This document shows positions 29,619 through 39,825 of a stretch of DNA of 64,000 bases, piece by piece. This stretch comes from Juglans regia (Eukaryota > Streptophyta > Magnoliopsida > Fagales > Juglandaceae), in the NCBI RefSeq assembly GCF_001411555.2, contig NC_049912.1, positions 28,373,514 through 28,437,513 of the forward strand, given 5' to 3'. The notes below the pieces were generated by a model, which saw only the letters and a program-made list of their open reading frames with translations, did not search any database and was not told where the DNA came from. The stretch's first letter is position 1, and the number at the start of each line of letters is the position of its first letter. Position numbers and translations under genes: made by a program.

Positions 29619-30107
29619 GAGCATTGGCATTGGATTAGCCAAATGCCTTTTCATCTTTAAATTTAACAAACATTATCCATATTTGCTCCACATTGAATTA
29701 GCTAAATTGTTTTCATCCAAATTATAAGCTACAATAAATCTATTCTTCTTTTCAAATATGGAAAGAACTATAACAAGTCTAAAAGTATTTTTTAAGATTA
29801 TTATATTATAAATATGATATTTTTATTTATATAAGATTTTACTATCTATATATATATATGAGATTATTATATTGTAGATTGTTAGATTGTGAAAATAAAA
29901 ATGAATGTGATTTGTTGGAGGTTATTAAAGATTATGAAAATAAAATAAAAATTAATAAAAAATATAAATAATAATATTTTATTATTATAGAGAGTGTGAT
30001 GACTAATCTAATATAGACTTCAAGTTTTGAATGATTAGCTAAAATTGAAAAAGTTACATATTAGTTAAAATTTGAAGAATAAGACAGCCAATCCAATGCT
30101 AATGCTC
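29619..30107. mobile_element. PIF/Harbinger (Tourist)-like MITE with TAA target duplication
   Basis: A 489-base element. The left end GAGCATTGGCATTGGATT and the right end AATCCAATGCTAATGCTC are inverted repeats differing at one position. TAA immediately flanks both ends (29616-29618 and 30108-30110), which fits the TWA target of PIF/Harbinger elements. The AT-rich interior codes for nothing. A decayed relative lies at 22157. Confidence 0.85.
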
Positions 30108-30463
30108 TAAGTATATAGTACCTTTCAACCCAAGATTTAGGAGATAATGGTGACGACAATTTATGATGCTAGAGATGATATAACAACATAGTATTATCAC
30201 CAAATTCCACACCAATTATATATGCTATATATATACCATACTTTACAAACAGTACTCATTAACATTACAGGTTTACAACAAGATTTTTGAAAATCACGGC
30301 CAGTACAGTACACCGAGTACAAGCTGGATCGATATTCCTCATATGGAAACCCGAAATCTGCCATACCAAACACAACCAGCTAGGAAAAATGGGCCGATGA
30401 TGTGTGTGCGTGTGTAGGACGATAATAACAAAACAGTTTTGTTTTTTAATTTTTTATCCTGGC

Positions 30464-30937
30464 CTAGAGCAATCTGAAGGGAGAAACAAGGATCAAATTA
30501 CCGAAGCTTAGATAAGCTATAAAGGTTGATGAGATGAAAGATGGGGGTGCTGCTAACAATGTCGACGCCGCATTCTTTTGACCGGGGCGTGGTCGATGAG
30601 GGATATTTGCACCGCCACCCTTCCCTCTCTGCGACTTCCCCGGCTCATATATAGTTCCATTAACAGCAATATCAAGTCTTTCTGTAGAAAATCAGGCGCA
30701 TGAATGTGTTAACACGCGGCTACACTCACAGCACAAAGGATTGATTCGCACTTCAATTGAAAAACAAAACAACACAATTATCTTACCATCAACATCTACT
30801 TCTTGCTCTTGCATCGGGCCTTTGTGTTCTAAAGCTGAAAAGTTTCCAAGAACGGAGCTTGACAGGACTTGGGTGCATGAGATCAACAATATCAAGCATG
30901 AAAAGATTGCCAATTTCATTTTTCCTGGGCACATCAT
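30464..30937 (-). CDS. Small secreted, possibly GPI-anchored protein (unrecognised)
   Basis: I do not recognise this family. Two minus-strand exons, 30787-30937 and 30464-30681, join in phase 1 to a 122-residue frame. The better start may be the third Met (30919), giving 116 residues and a textbook signal peptide (Lys, then a run of Leu, Ile, Phe and Cys, with likely cleavage after Val-Leu-Ser-Ser). The mature part is short: an acidic stretch, then a basic Gly-rich segment containing Lys-Gly-Gly-Gly-Ala-Asn-Ile-Pro-His-Arg-Pro-Arg-Pro. A small-residue stretch (Asn-Ala-Ala-Ser) precedes a hydrophobic C-terminal tail, as in a GPI-anchor signal. It could be a cell-surface protein or peptide precursor. 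Splice sites are canonical, but expression is unproven. Confidence 0.5.
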
Positions 30938-32671
30938 GCACGTTATATATATGGATTGAAGATTTTTTTTTTTTTGGGGTTTCTAGGATAGGGATAGGGT
31001 ACATGAACTGATCTAATGGGTAACAGGGCGAGAGGGTATTTATTGTACTGTATCTAGAAAAAGGTAAAAGAAAACGTAAAAATGGTTGCGTTAAGTGGGA
31101 GCAAACTCTTTAAATTAAAATTCCGAAATAGACAATATCCATATCCATCATGTGCTAGTTACTCTTGAGTGTTGCCATATTAATAAGGCTTCTGTTTTTG
31201 ACATTTTCTGGGATTATAACTCATGATCAGGTTGATTCAAAAGTTATGGTGCAGAATTTTTTACGGGTAGAGCATTAATCTAGACCTTCACCAGTCATTA
31301 CTTATCATCGTATTGGTCAGATTTGAGATAGGTTCTTTAATTTGCCCTGTTTTTTTGGTGCAAAATAAAGGAGTATACATACTTTTTCAGCCCCAAAGCT
31401 TGATGAAATTAATTATGCGGTAATGACAGATGACAGAACTAAGCCATCTAGCGATCGAGTGCGAGGAATAAAGGCTTAATGCTCGTAGTGCTTGCTGTAA
31501 AATTCGCAGCTCACAAAAGAATCAGATTCCTCATGATCTTATTCTGCTTACAACCTTTTTAAGCAAGTGTCACGACATGATGATCTTTTGATTCACCACC
31601 TGAATTGCAAGGTGGATCGAACAAAGATATATCATATATTTGTATTGTGTGTGGATTACGCGATGCGCTCACATATTAATGCATCTCTTAATTTCATTGG
31701 GTCTACGCGCACAAATCTTGCAAGTAAAAATTTATACGTTAATGTGGCTTAATATTATATGTTATATGCATTCAGTACAAAGAGTTTTATAATATGATGT
31801 ATTATATTAAATTACGTCATAAGAGAGATATCGTTTTGTTATTTGCAATACATAAATATTTTAGTTATAAAAAGATTATATAAAAATAAATTTAAAGATT
31901 AACGTGAGTTGATATACTATATTAGATCGTAAAACTATTCTTATTATAAAATAAATGTAAGGTGATAAATATTCCTCGTATCTAATTTATGGCAATCAAT
32001 TCACAAGTCTTGTCTTTTTTAATAATTCCACTTATTATCTTTACACATCACTTATCACATTTATTTTAATATTTATTTTAAATTTTTTCTATAATAAATA
32101 TGTGATGTATGAATGAGAAGTAGAATAATTCAATTAGTTTAATAAAAATAAAATAAAATAAAAATAATAATATTAAAATATATAAAGGTGTGTGGTATGG
32201 GATGATGAGTAGTATTCTTATTTTTATATTAAAAAAATTATATTCATCATTCTCACACATCACATACTATATTTTTTTTAAATTTTTTTTCTCTTATCAA
32301 ATATATGGTATATGAATAATAAATAGAAGAATTTAATTAATTTTAAAAAAATAAAATTAAAAAAATTAAAAAAAAAATATAGTGCACGATATGTGATAAG
32401 AATGAAGAGCTATTTATATTAAAGAACAATCGCGAATCTACGTCGGAACTTCACAATGATGATATGGATCCTTAATCCATGGCCTATATCTACGAGTATC
32501 GATAATAAATTATTTATCAAAACCGTGTAAAGAAATTGATCCAGAGACTAGTTTAAGATTCTGCCAAACCTCCAGAAATCTCTGGGTGGTCCCTTTCTCT
32601 TCTCCGAGCTTCTCTTACCTTTCCACTCTCCTCTCGAATCTCGATTCTTCTTCACCCTTCTCTCGCACCCG
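30938..32671. other. Intergenic spacer with foldback repeats
   Basis: No gene is seen. Bases about 32000-32420 hold several AT-rich, partly self-complementary blocks. They repeat a CTTATCA/TGATGAGTAG-type end similar to the foldback MITE in the HDR1-like intron. The last 200 bases are the HSP70 promoter. Confidence 0.5.
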
Positions 32672-32679
32672 TATATATA
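32672..32679 (+). promoter_or_regulatory. TATA box of the HSP70 gene
   Basis: TATATATA within CCCGTATATATACCTC, preceded by a pyrimidine-rich stretch, about 200 bases before the start codon. It is well placed for a transcription start near 32700-32710 and a leader of roughly 175 bases. No perfect three-unit heat-shock element was found by eye just upstream. Confidence 0.6.
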
Positions 32680-32878
32680 CCTCAACCCACCACCATGCAT
32701 CGTCAAATCCATCAAAATTATAAAAGCAGCAAAAGAAAGAAAGTTCCCAAGTACAAGCACAGGAAGACCATTAATTCCTATACACTATTCACGTCAAAGT
32801 TATCTACATTCATTTCTGACCTGTTTTCTTCAGTCGGTACCAACCTTTCCAACACACATTCTTGCTGAATTCTTCACA

Positions 32879-34825
32879 ATGGTATCCAAGACTGAAGGCA
32901 AGGCCATTGGCATTGATCTCGGCACCACTTACAGTTGTGTTGGCGTGTGGCAAAATGACCGCGTAGAGATAATAGCCAATGACCAAGGCAACAGAACCAC
33001 TCCCTCCTACGTAGCTTTCACTGATACCGAGCGGTTGATTGGCGATGCAGCCAAGAACCAGGTCGCAATGAACCCTCAGAATACGGTCTTCGACGCCAAG
33101 CGGCTTATTGGTAGGCGATTCTCCGACCCGACGGTCCAGAGCGACATGAGACACTGGCCTTTCAAGGTCGTCGCAGGACCCGGAGAAAAGCCGATGATAG
33201 TGGTGCAGTACAAAGGCGAAGAGAAGCAATTCGCACCCGAAGAGATTTCTTCGATGGTGTTGGTCAAGATGAAGGAGATTGCCGAGGCTTACCTGGGTCA
33301 TATTGTGAAGAACGCGGTGATCACGGTGCCGGCTTACTTCAACGATTCGCAGAGGCAGGCCACCAAGGACGCTGGCGCTATCGCGGGACTCAATGTGTTG
33401 AGGATTATCAATGAGCCAACTGCAGCTGCCATTGCTTATGGACTTGACAAGAAGGGGTCGAGGTCCGGAGAGAAGAACGTGCTTATTTTCGATCTCGGGG
33501 GTGGCACTTTCGATGTTTCACTATTGTCAATCGAGGAAGGGATATTTGAAGTTAAGGCCACTGCTGGTGATACCCATCTTGGTGGTGAGGATTTTGATAA
33601 CAGACTTGTGAATCACTTTGTGGCAGAGTTCAAGAGGAAGCACACGAAAGACATTAGTGGCAGTGCAAGAGCTTTGAGGCGGTTGAGGACTGCGTGTGAA
33701 AGGGCGAAGAGGACTCTTTCTTCGACCTCTCAGACAACTATTGAGATCGATTCCCTCTTTGAAGGTATTGATTTCTATGCTACTATTACGAGGGCGAGAT
33801 TTGAGGAATTGAACATGGATTTGTTCAGAAAGTGTATGGAACCGGTGGAGAAGTGTCTCCGAGACGCGAAGATTGACAAGAGTCTGGTTCATGAGGTTGT
33901 TCTCGTTGGCGGGTCGACGAGGATTCCCAAAGTCCAGCAACTTCTGCAGGATTTCTTTAACGGCAAGGAACTCTGCAAAAGCATAAACCCCGATGAGGCC
34001 GTCGCTTATGGGGCTGCCGTTCAAGCCGCAATTCTGAGCGGTGAGGGTAATGAGAAGGTCCAAGACTTGCTCTTGCTCGATGTCACCCCTCTCAGCCTTG
34101 GTATTGAGACCGCCGGAGGTGTAATGACAGTCTTGATTCCAAGGAACACAACGATTCCTACTAAAAAGGAGCAAATTTTCTCGACCTATTCAGATAATCA
34201 GCCAGGAGTGCTAATTCAGGTGTACGAAGGTGAGAGGGCTAAAACCAAGGACAACAACCTTCTCGGAAAATTCGAGCTTACGGGCATTCCGCCGGCTCCA
34301 AGAGGCGTTCCTCAGATCAACGTGTGCTTCGACATTGACGCGAATGGTATATTAAATGTTTCTGCTGAGGACAAGACTGCAGGAGTGAAGAACAAGATTA
34401 CCATTACCAACGACAAAGGAAGGCTGAGCAAGGAAGAGATTGAGAGGTTGGTGCAAGAGGCAGAGAAGTACAAGGCGGAGGATGAGGAGGTGAAGAAGAA
34501 GGTGGAGGCAAAGAATTCACTGGAAAATTACGCGTACAACATGAAGAGTACGGTGAGGGACGAGAAATTGGGTGGGAAATTAGATCCAGCCGACAAGCAG
34601 AAGATGGAGAAGGCCGTTAATGAGACGATCGATTGGCTGGACAGGAACCAATTGGCTGAAGTCGAGGAGTTTGAGGAAAAGTTGAAAGAGTTGGAGGCCT
34701 TATGCAACCCCATCATTGCGAAGATGTATCAGGCCGCTGGTGGGGGTGAGATGCCCAGAGGTGGACATGACAAGGCTTCACCTGCTGGTTCCGGAGTCGG
34801 GCCTACAATCGAAGAGGTTGACTGA
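32879..34825 (+). CDS. HSP70: Cytosolic heat shock protein 70
   Basis: An intact 648-residue Hsp70 in one exon. It has the nucleotide-binding signatures DLGTTYS (13-19), the phosphate loop Asp-Leu-Gly-Gly-Gly-Thr-Phe-Asp (about 204-211) and [11 protein letters not shown] (about 340-350). The substrate-binding domain and helical lid follow, ending with the cytosolic EEVD tail that binds TPR co-chaperones. There is no transit or signal peptide, so it acts in cytosol and nucleus as an ATP-driven folding chaperone. Lack of introns is typical of strongly heat-induced members such as Arabidopsis Hsp70b, while several constitutive cytosolic HSC70 genes carry one intron; heat induction is therefore inferred. 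The sequence is G/C-richer than its surroundings. Confidence 0.97.
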   Translation: MVSKTEGKAIGIDLGTTYSCVGVWQNDRVEIIANDQGNRTTPSYVAFTDTERLIGDAAKNQVAMNPQNTVFDAKRLIGRRFSDPTVQSDMRHWPFKVVAGPGEKPMIVVQYKGEEKQFAPEEISSMVLVKMKEIAEAYLGHIVKNAVITVPAYFNDSQRQATKDAGAIAGLNVLRIINEPTAAAIAYGLDKKGSRSGEKNVLIFDLGGGTFDVSLLSIEEGIFEVKATAGDTHLGGEDFDNRLVNHFVAEFKRKHTKDISGSARALRRLRTACERAKRTLSSTSQTTIEIDSLFEGIDFYATITRARFEELNMDLFRKCMEPVEKCLRDAKIDKSLVHEVVLVGGSTRIPKVQQLLQDFFNGKELCKSINPDEAVAYGAAVQAAILSGEGNEKVQDLLLLDVTPLSLGIETAGGVMTVLIPRNTTIPTKKEQIFSTYSDNQPGVLIQVYEGERAKTKDNNLLGKFELTGIPPAPRGVPQINVCFDIDANGILNVSAEDKTAGVKNKITITNDKGRLSKEEIERLVQEAEKYKAEDEEVKKKVEAKNSLENYAYNMKSTVRDEKLGGKLDPADKQKMEKAVNETIDWLDRNQLAEVEEFEEKLKELEALCNPIIAKMYQAAGGGEMPRGGHDKASPAGSGVGPTIEEVD

Positions 34826-34904
34826 GGCTTCAAATTCAAAAGCTTGTTTCTGGTATCTGCTGTCATGCTACACTCTGTTTTGGCTTATGCCTGACTGCTT
34901 TCTC

Positions 34905-34910
34905 AATAAA
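34905..34910 (+). terminator. Likely polyadenylation signal of HSP70
   Basis: AATAAA about 80 bases after the HSP70 stop codon, followed by T- and G/T-rich sequence. Plant near-upstream signals are loose, so this is only a likely site. Confidence 0.45.
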
Positions 34911-36600
34911 TCAGTGTTTGGACTTTGGTGAGGTTCGAGGCAAATACAATTATGGAAACAAAAAAAGAAAGGAAAAAGAGAACACTTGCATATTTATTAT
35001 GTAATGTAAAGTTTTAGTTTTTTTTTTTTTTTCCGAGTAAATATTGAAATACTGCAGTTTTTCTATCTTCATTCATAACAGCTTCAATTTCTGTTCTTTG
35101 TTTGAATATATGTTGCTATGAATGCCTTAGGTGCTTATTTCTTCGCAAGTCCTTTGAAACGAGGTTGAAGTACTAAACGGTATACTAATTCATCATATTT
35201 CTGTTCGAAATTCCTCATGGGCAACATCCTAAAAATGAGAAACGTGAATAGGAACATCTAGAAAACAGGGGGGGTGCGTGTTAACTTCACGGTGATGCAC
35301 GGTTCCTTTCGTCTTTTTACTAATTTTCCTCGGCAACCCTTGCTCCCGTATTCCTCTTTCCCATCTTCATCTGCAGCCACCGAAGAAACCAGCTGGTGCG
35401 GCCACCTCGGCCCAAGACCTCCCTTCTGTCATTTTTTCATCCCCCAGCCACCAGATATGTGACTTTAAGCGGCCTGTCCTCTCGTCGTTCGAAGTACCCG
35501 CCAGGAGCACCGTCCTTCCAGGGCAACCAAATCGGTGAAGGTAAAATCATCGGTTCTATGCTTCGATCCGACTTTTTGTAAATGTAATGTCCAGTTGGTC
35601 TCGATTTGTTTGATGGAATTACCGTGAGAAAGATATCCTTTTCCTTGATCTGATCTGTTTGATGTTACCCATTTTAGTTTGGCTTTGTTTGCTTTCACAT
35701 GGGCTTTAAACCTACCTCGTTTCATTCCCTTATTCCCCCTACTCCCATTTCTTGCTGTCAGACGGCCTTTCCACTTCTCAATTCTCTTTTCATACAGTCT
35801 TGAGGAGAATCTGATTGCAAAGAAGCAGCTTTTCCCCACTTTTCTTAATACGAGCATGTCTGGTTGACACAATAGATTTGCAGTCTTCTGCTTTGGAGGA
35901 TAGAATTCTAAGCGCAACATGGGGGTGGGATGCCACTCATGACAACCTCAATCCAGTCATTTACAGTGCATTCCTCGCTATTGCGACCCACTTGCCTACA
36001 ACAGGATTCTGGAATTATGACTCAATAGTTAATTTTCCCAGTCTAATTTTATTTTCTTGTGAACAATTGGTTTGTCTTTGGACGATTTGTAGATTTATTT
36101 GGAGTAGCGTTTCTATCCTGCGACAGTTATGATCCGTACGCAAAAATCATGTAACGTATCGATACCTGAGATATACATCTTGGCCATCTTGTTCGTGACA
36201 TCGTGAGCCAATCCTTTACATCCTCTATAAATAAATAAAATAAAATAAAAATTTAAGCACCCTATACAATTCTGCTTTTTTATTCAGTTTACCACTCTTG
36301 ACCAAAAGTTCTGATTTTTCAATGTCATCTTCAAATCTGCAATGATTTTGTCTGCTTCCTGACCATTGCTCAAAGCTGCGGATATTCCGTATCTGTAGCA
36401 TCCATGATCAAATTTGATATCGTCGAAGATATCCTTCGCAAGCTCAAATCTATGGATTAACATGCTCTTGATGTAGACAATCACCCATTTTAGTTCTTTT
36501 CAATTGTTTATCGTTAATGTTTTGTCTGGTTTCTTTAGCAAGTGGGCGTCAAGACAAAGTTATAGCCATCTTGATTTAATGAAATCTTCTTGCTGAAGAT
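34911..36600. other. Unresolved intergenic region with leader-like sequence
   Basis: No gene model closes. Bases about 35270-35590 are C/T-rich and look like a plant 5' leader, with a possible donor near 35540 (GAAG then GTAAAAT). On the other strand, 36284-36484 encodes a 66-residue frame (with Phe-Glu-Leu-Ala-Lys-Asp-Ile-Phe-Asp-Asp) that looks less random than its surroundings. Neither could be joined to a full gene, so either may be a remnant or a non-coding transcript. Confidence 0.35.
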
Positions 36601-38240
36601 TTTTTTTTGACAAGTAAAACAAGAATTTATTAATATACCAAATGTCGAATACAGAGAAAATGCCCTAATTATGTAGGCACATTAGAAACTAGGAAAACAT
36701 GAAGGTTCATGCCATTAAAGTCTATGGCTCAAGTATAAAGAGTCCTAAAGAAAAACAGTTTAAGCTCCTCTAAAGTTCTCTCTTTGTCCTCAAATGTTCT
36801 CTCATTGCGCTCTTGCCATAGACACCACATAATACAGATAGGGATCATCTTCCAAACTGCTTTGATCTATCTCACCCCATGAATCGAAGCCCAGCATGCC
36901 AATACCTCCAAAACTGTTTGCGGCATAACCCACATTAACTCCATTTTTTTAAACACCTCGTCCCAAAGAGTCCTGGCTATCTCACAGTGTAAAAGTAAAT
37001 GATTTACCGACTCACTCCCGCTTTTACACATACAACACCAGTCTGCAATAATAATCCTCCTATTTCTTAGATTATCCGTAGTGAGAATCTTACCCAGCGA
37101 TACTGTCCACACAAAGAAAGAGGCTTTGGGAGGAGCCTTATGACGCCAAAGCCTTTTCTAGGGAAACTGTATCTCTGAAACTTGTGTGAGAACCTTATAA
37201 AAAGAGCGAACAGAAAACACCCCATTCCTTGCAAGACACCACCACAACCCATCTTCCTGCTGGATGTTTGGACGAACAGAATAAAGGAGGCTATAAAAAT
37301 CAACAAAACTCTCCATCTCCCAATCCTGTGCCGCTCGGTTGAAATTGATATTCCAATGGATGTTTCCACCTGAGACTTCCATAACCTCCGCCACTGTGGC
37401 ATCTTTGGTACTTGCAATCAAGAAAAGAGACGGAAACAGATCTTGTAGAACACTGTTATTACACCAAGCATCCTTCCAAAATCTGATCTTAGAACCTGTC
37501 CCTAATTGCAATCTAGTGTGACGATGGAAGACTACCCATCCTCTTCTAATATGTTTCCATAGCTCCATTCCAGGAGCTCCTCCAACTTCTCTAGTACACC
37601 ACCCCTTCCCTAAAACACCATATTTGCTCTCGATCATAGTCTTCCATAAGGCTTCTGGTTCCTTAGTATATCGCCACAACCATTTGCCAAGTAATACCCG
37701 GTTAAACAACCTCAAATTTCTGACACCCAAACCTCCATTGGAGATAGGACGACATACCATCTCCCATTTAACTAGGTGGAATTTGAACTCCTCTCCTAAG
37801 CCCCCCCACAGAAACTCTCTCTGTAATTTCTCGAGTCGACCCGCCACACTTGCCGGTAAAGGGAATAATGATAGAAAGTAGGTGGGTAGATTTGAAAGTG
37901 TACTTTTGATTAATGTGATCCGGCCCCCTTTAGACAAATACATTCTCTTCCACCCTGCTAGTCTCCTCTCTACTTTTTCAATCACTATATCCCAAATTGT
38001 GCGTGCCCTCGACGCTATACCCAGCGGCAATCCTAGATAAGTCATAGGAAGAGACGCTATCTTACAACCCAGTATATCAACCAGCACCCCTATATCCTGA
38101 ATTTCCCCAATTGGTACCAACTCGGATTTATCATAATTCACTTTTAAACCAGACACTGCTTCAAAACACAGCAACAGTGCCTTCACAGTCCTCAACTGGC
38201 CTTGATCAGCCTCGCACATAATGAGCATATCATCTTGAAC
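36601..38240 (-). mobile_element. 5'-truncated LINE retrotransposon, coding region broken
   Basis: A minus-strand LINE ending in an A-run (T-run at about 36601-36609). Its frame starts in the reverse transcriptase core, at Asp-Asp-Met-Leu-Ile-Met-Cys, the remains of the catalytic (F/Y)-A-D-D block. It continues through the thumb/connection part and the zf-RVT-like C-terminal domain with Cys and His pairs. Two in-frame stops interrupt it, at about 37158 and 36867, after which the same frame resumes with Trp-Lys-Met-Ile-Pro-Ile-Cys. The endonuclease and most of the RT are missing. It cannot move by itself. The right edge lies within a duplicated flank. Confidence 0.88.
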
Positions 38241-38293
38241 ATGGGTAAATTAGGTGATGCACAAGAATCTTCTTGAACATGGGTAAATTAGGT
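38233..38293. repeat. 23-bp direct repeat at the LINE 5' junction
   Basis: A 23-base sequence beginning TCTTGAACATGGGTAAATTA occurs at 38233-38255 and again at 38271-38293. The first copy touches the truncated 5' end of the LINE. The second lies in flanking DNA. Confidence 0.85.
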
Positions 38294-39825
38294 CAGCATA
38301 GGATGATTTTCCATTTTTTGTTTTAGAGGGCAAGTTGTCTCCAGGACTCATAATTATAGAGATGTGGTTTTTCTGACCACTGCAGTGGACTCTGAATAGC
38401 ACCCTTTTCATTAGTGGCCTTTTTATATTCGAAAATATGAAAGATGAAGTGGTGGGATGACCAAACTTTAATGGCAAAACTTTAATGGTGAAAGGAACAT
38501 GATCGTGATGACCTGAGAATTAGGAGAGGAGAGAAAATATAGTTACACAGATCTGTAAGGAAAATGAGATTTGTGTTCCAGTTCCAATCACATATAAATC
38601 CACTCTGAACGGGCCACAGACATCTTTATCGCCATCTGAAGATCCCAAACCCCACAAAACCTTACAGTTCTTTTTTAAAATGTTCTTGAGAGGTATTGCA
38701 TATGAATTAATGGGGGAAAGATAATGCAAATCAGGGTAAACTTGGAGATGATGCTGCCCTTGAGAGTTGGAATTATTTGATGAACATGCAATGGGATGAA
38801 AATACCACTGTCAAGCGAAAATCAACAGTGAGCTGGAATTGAAATTGCTTAGGACGCTAAACCTGTAGAACTATTCTGGAAAATCTTGCTACAGAACGAG
38901 GCAATTTCACATCCTCAGTGCACTAAACTTCTTTAGAGCATTTGGTTGACAGGTAGTTTGGCAACATGAATGGGCATCTAGAAGTACAAGTGCGATTATT
39001 TTTCATCTCAAGTGTTGGTAATTGCATCCATAATGATATCATAAAAGTGGGTACCATTATCATTACTTGTTCAATTATCCGTGCTATCATTTTCATAATC
39101 TTAAAAGAGTTACTTTTGTCATGTCTACTGGTAAGGAGACTTTTCTGTGACACTATGAACTGAATTGCAGTTTGCATCATATGTTACCATCACTACACCT
39201 TTTTGTCATTATCTATTGATTCATCTAATGTATTTCTGCCTTAATTTATGTCTTTGCCTTGGTGCCTCATTTATACTTTGTGAGAAATATAATAAAAGGT
39301 ACGCCTGTACGTATTTCATATACTAACAATAGGAAGAACTTGTTATTTTGCAATTGTCATAATCCATAAGTAGCATTTTCCAGGGAAAATGTGATAATAT
39401 TCGAGTGGATAAACTGCAATGACATTGCCAATTGCAACTACAAAGGGTTTCTCTTCCTTATTCTCTGTTTTTTGCCTAACGGATACTCTGGAACTACATA
39501 ATCATCAAAAGGAAAACTTGTTTCAAAGTGCACTAACTAAAATAGTCAGAGGTCATTGTAATGGATCACACGACTGCCTATTCCTTATTGTTCTTGTTAT
39601 CCACTTTCAAGCTTTGGGGGTAATATGCTGTCATTAATATGAAAAGAAACATATCTCTGTTTGCCATTAAAAAGGGATGACAACTTGTTTTTCCAATAAA
39701 AGCACTCTCACTTGGCTCCCACGTTGAATAATTAAACAAAATTACAATTTACATCCTCATTAAGATTTTACCATTAATATGAATTAGATAGCATTTTGAT
39801 GCATGTACAACAATAGGATAAACTG
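38294..39825. other. Intergenic spacer
   Basis: No gene can be supported. Base composition is more even than in the other spacers, and short open frames near 38520-38730 occur on both strands. This might be old gene debris or 3' flank of the LRR kinase gene, but no family was recognised. Confidence 0.4.

Noticed and set aside
32601..32652. Possible heat-shock elements upstream of HSP70
   Set aside because: TTC and GAA units are present, but the five-base phasing required for a perfect HSE is not met, so no regulatory feature was called.
33527..34174. 215-residue minus-strand open frame inside HSP70
   Set aside because: Antisense frames in G/C-biased HSP70 genes are a common by-product of codon usage. 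It has no independent support.
35465..35920. 151-residue minus-strand frame, rich in Lys and Arg
   Set aside because: The complement is pyrimidine-rich leader-like DNA, which gives Lys/Arg/Gly-rich frames. No recognisable domain or splice partner was found.
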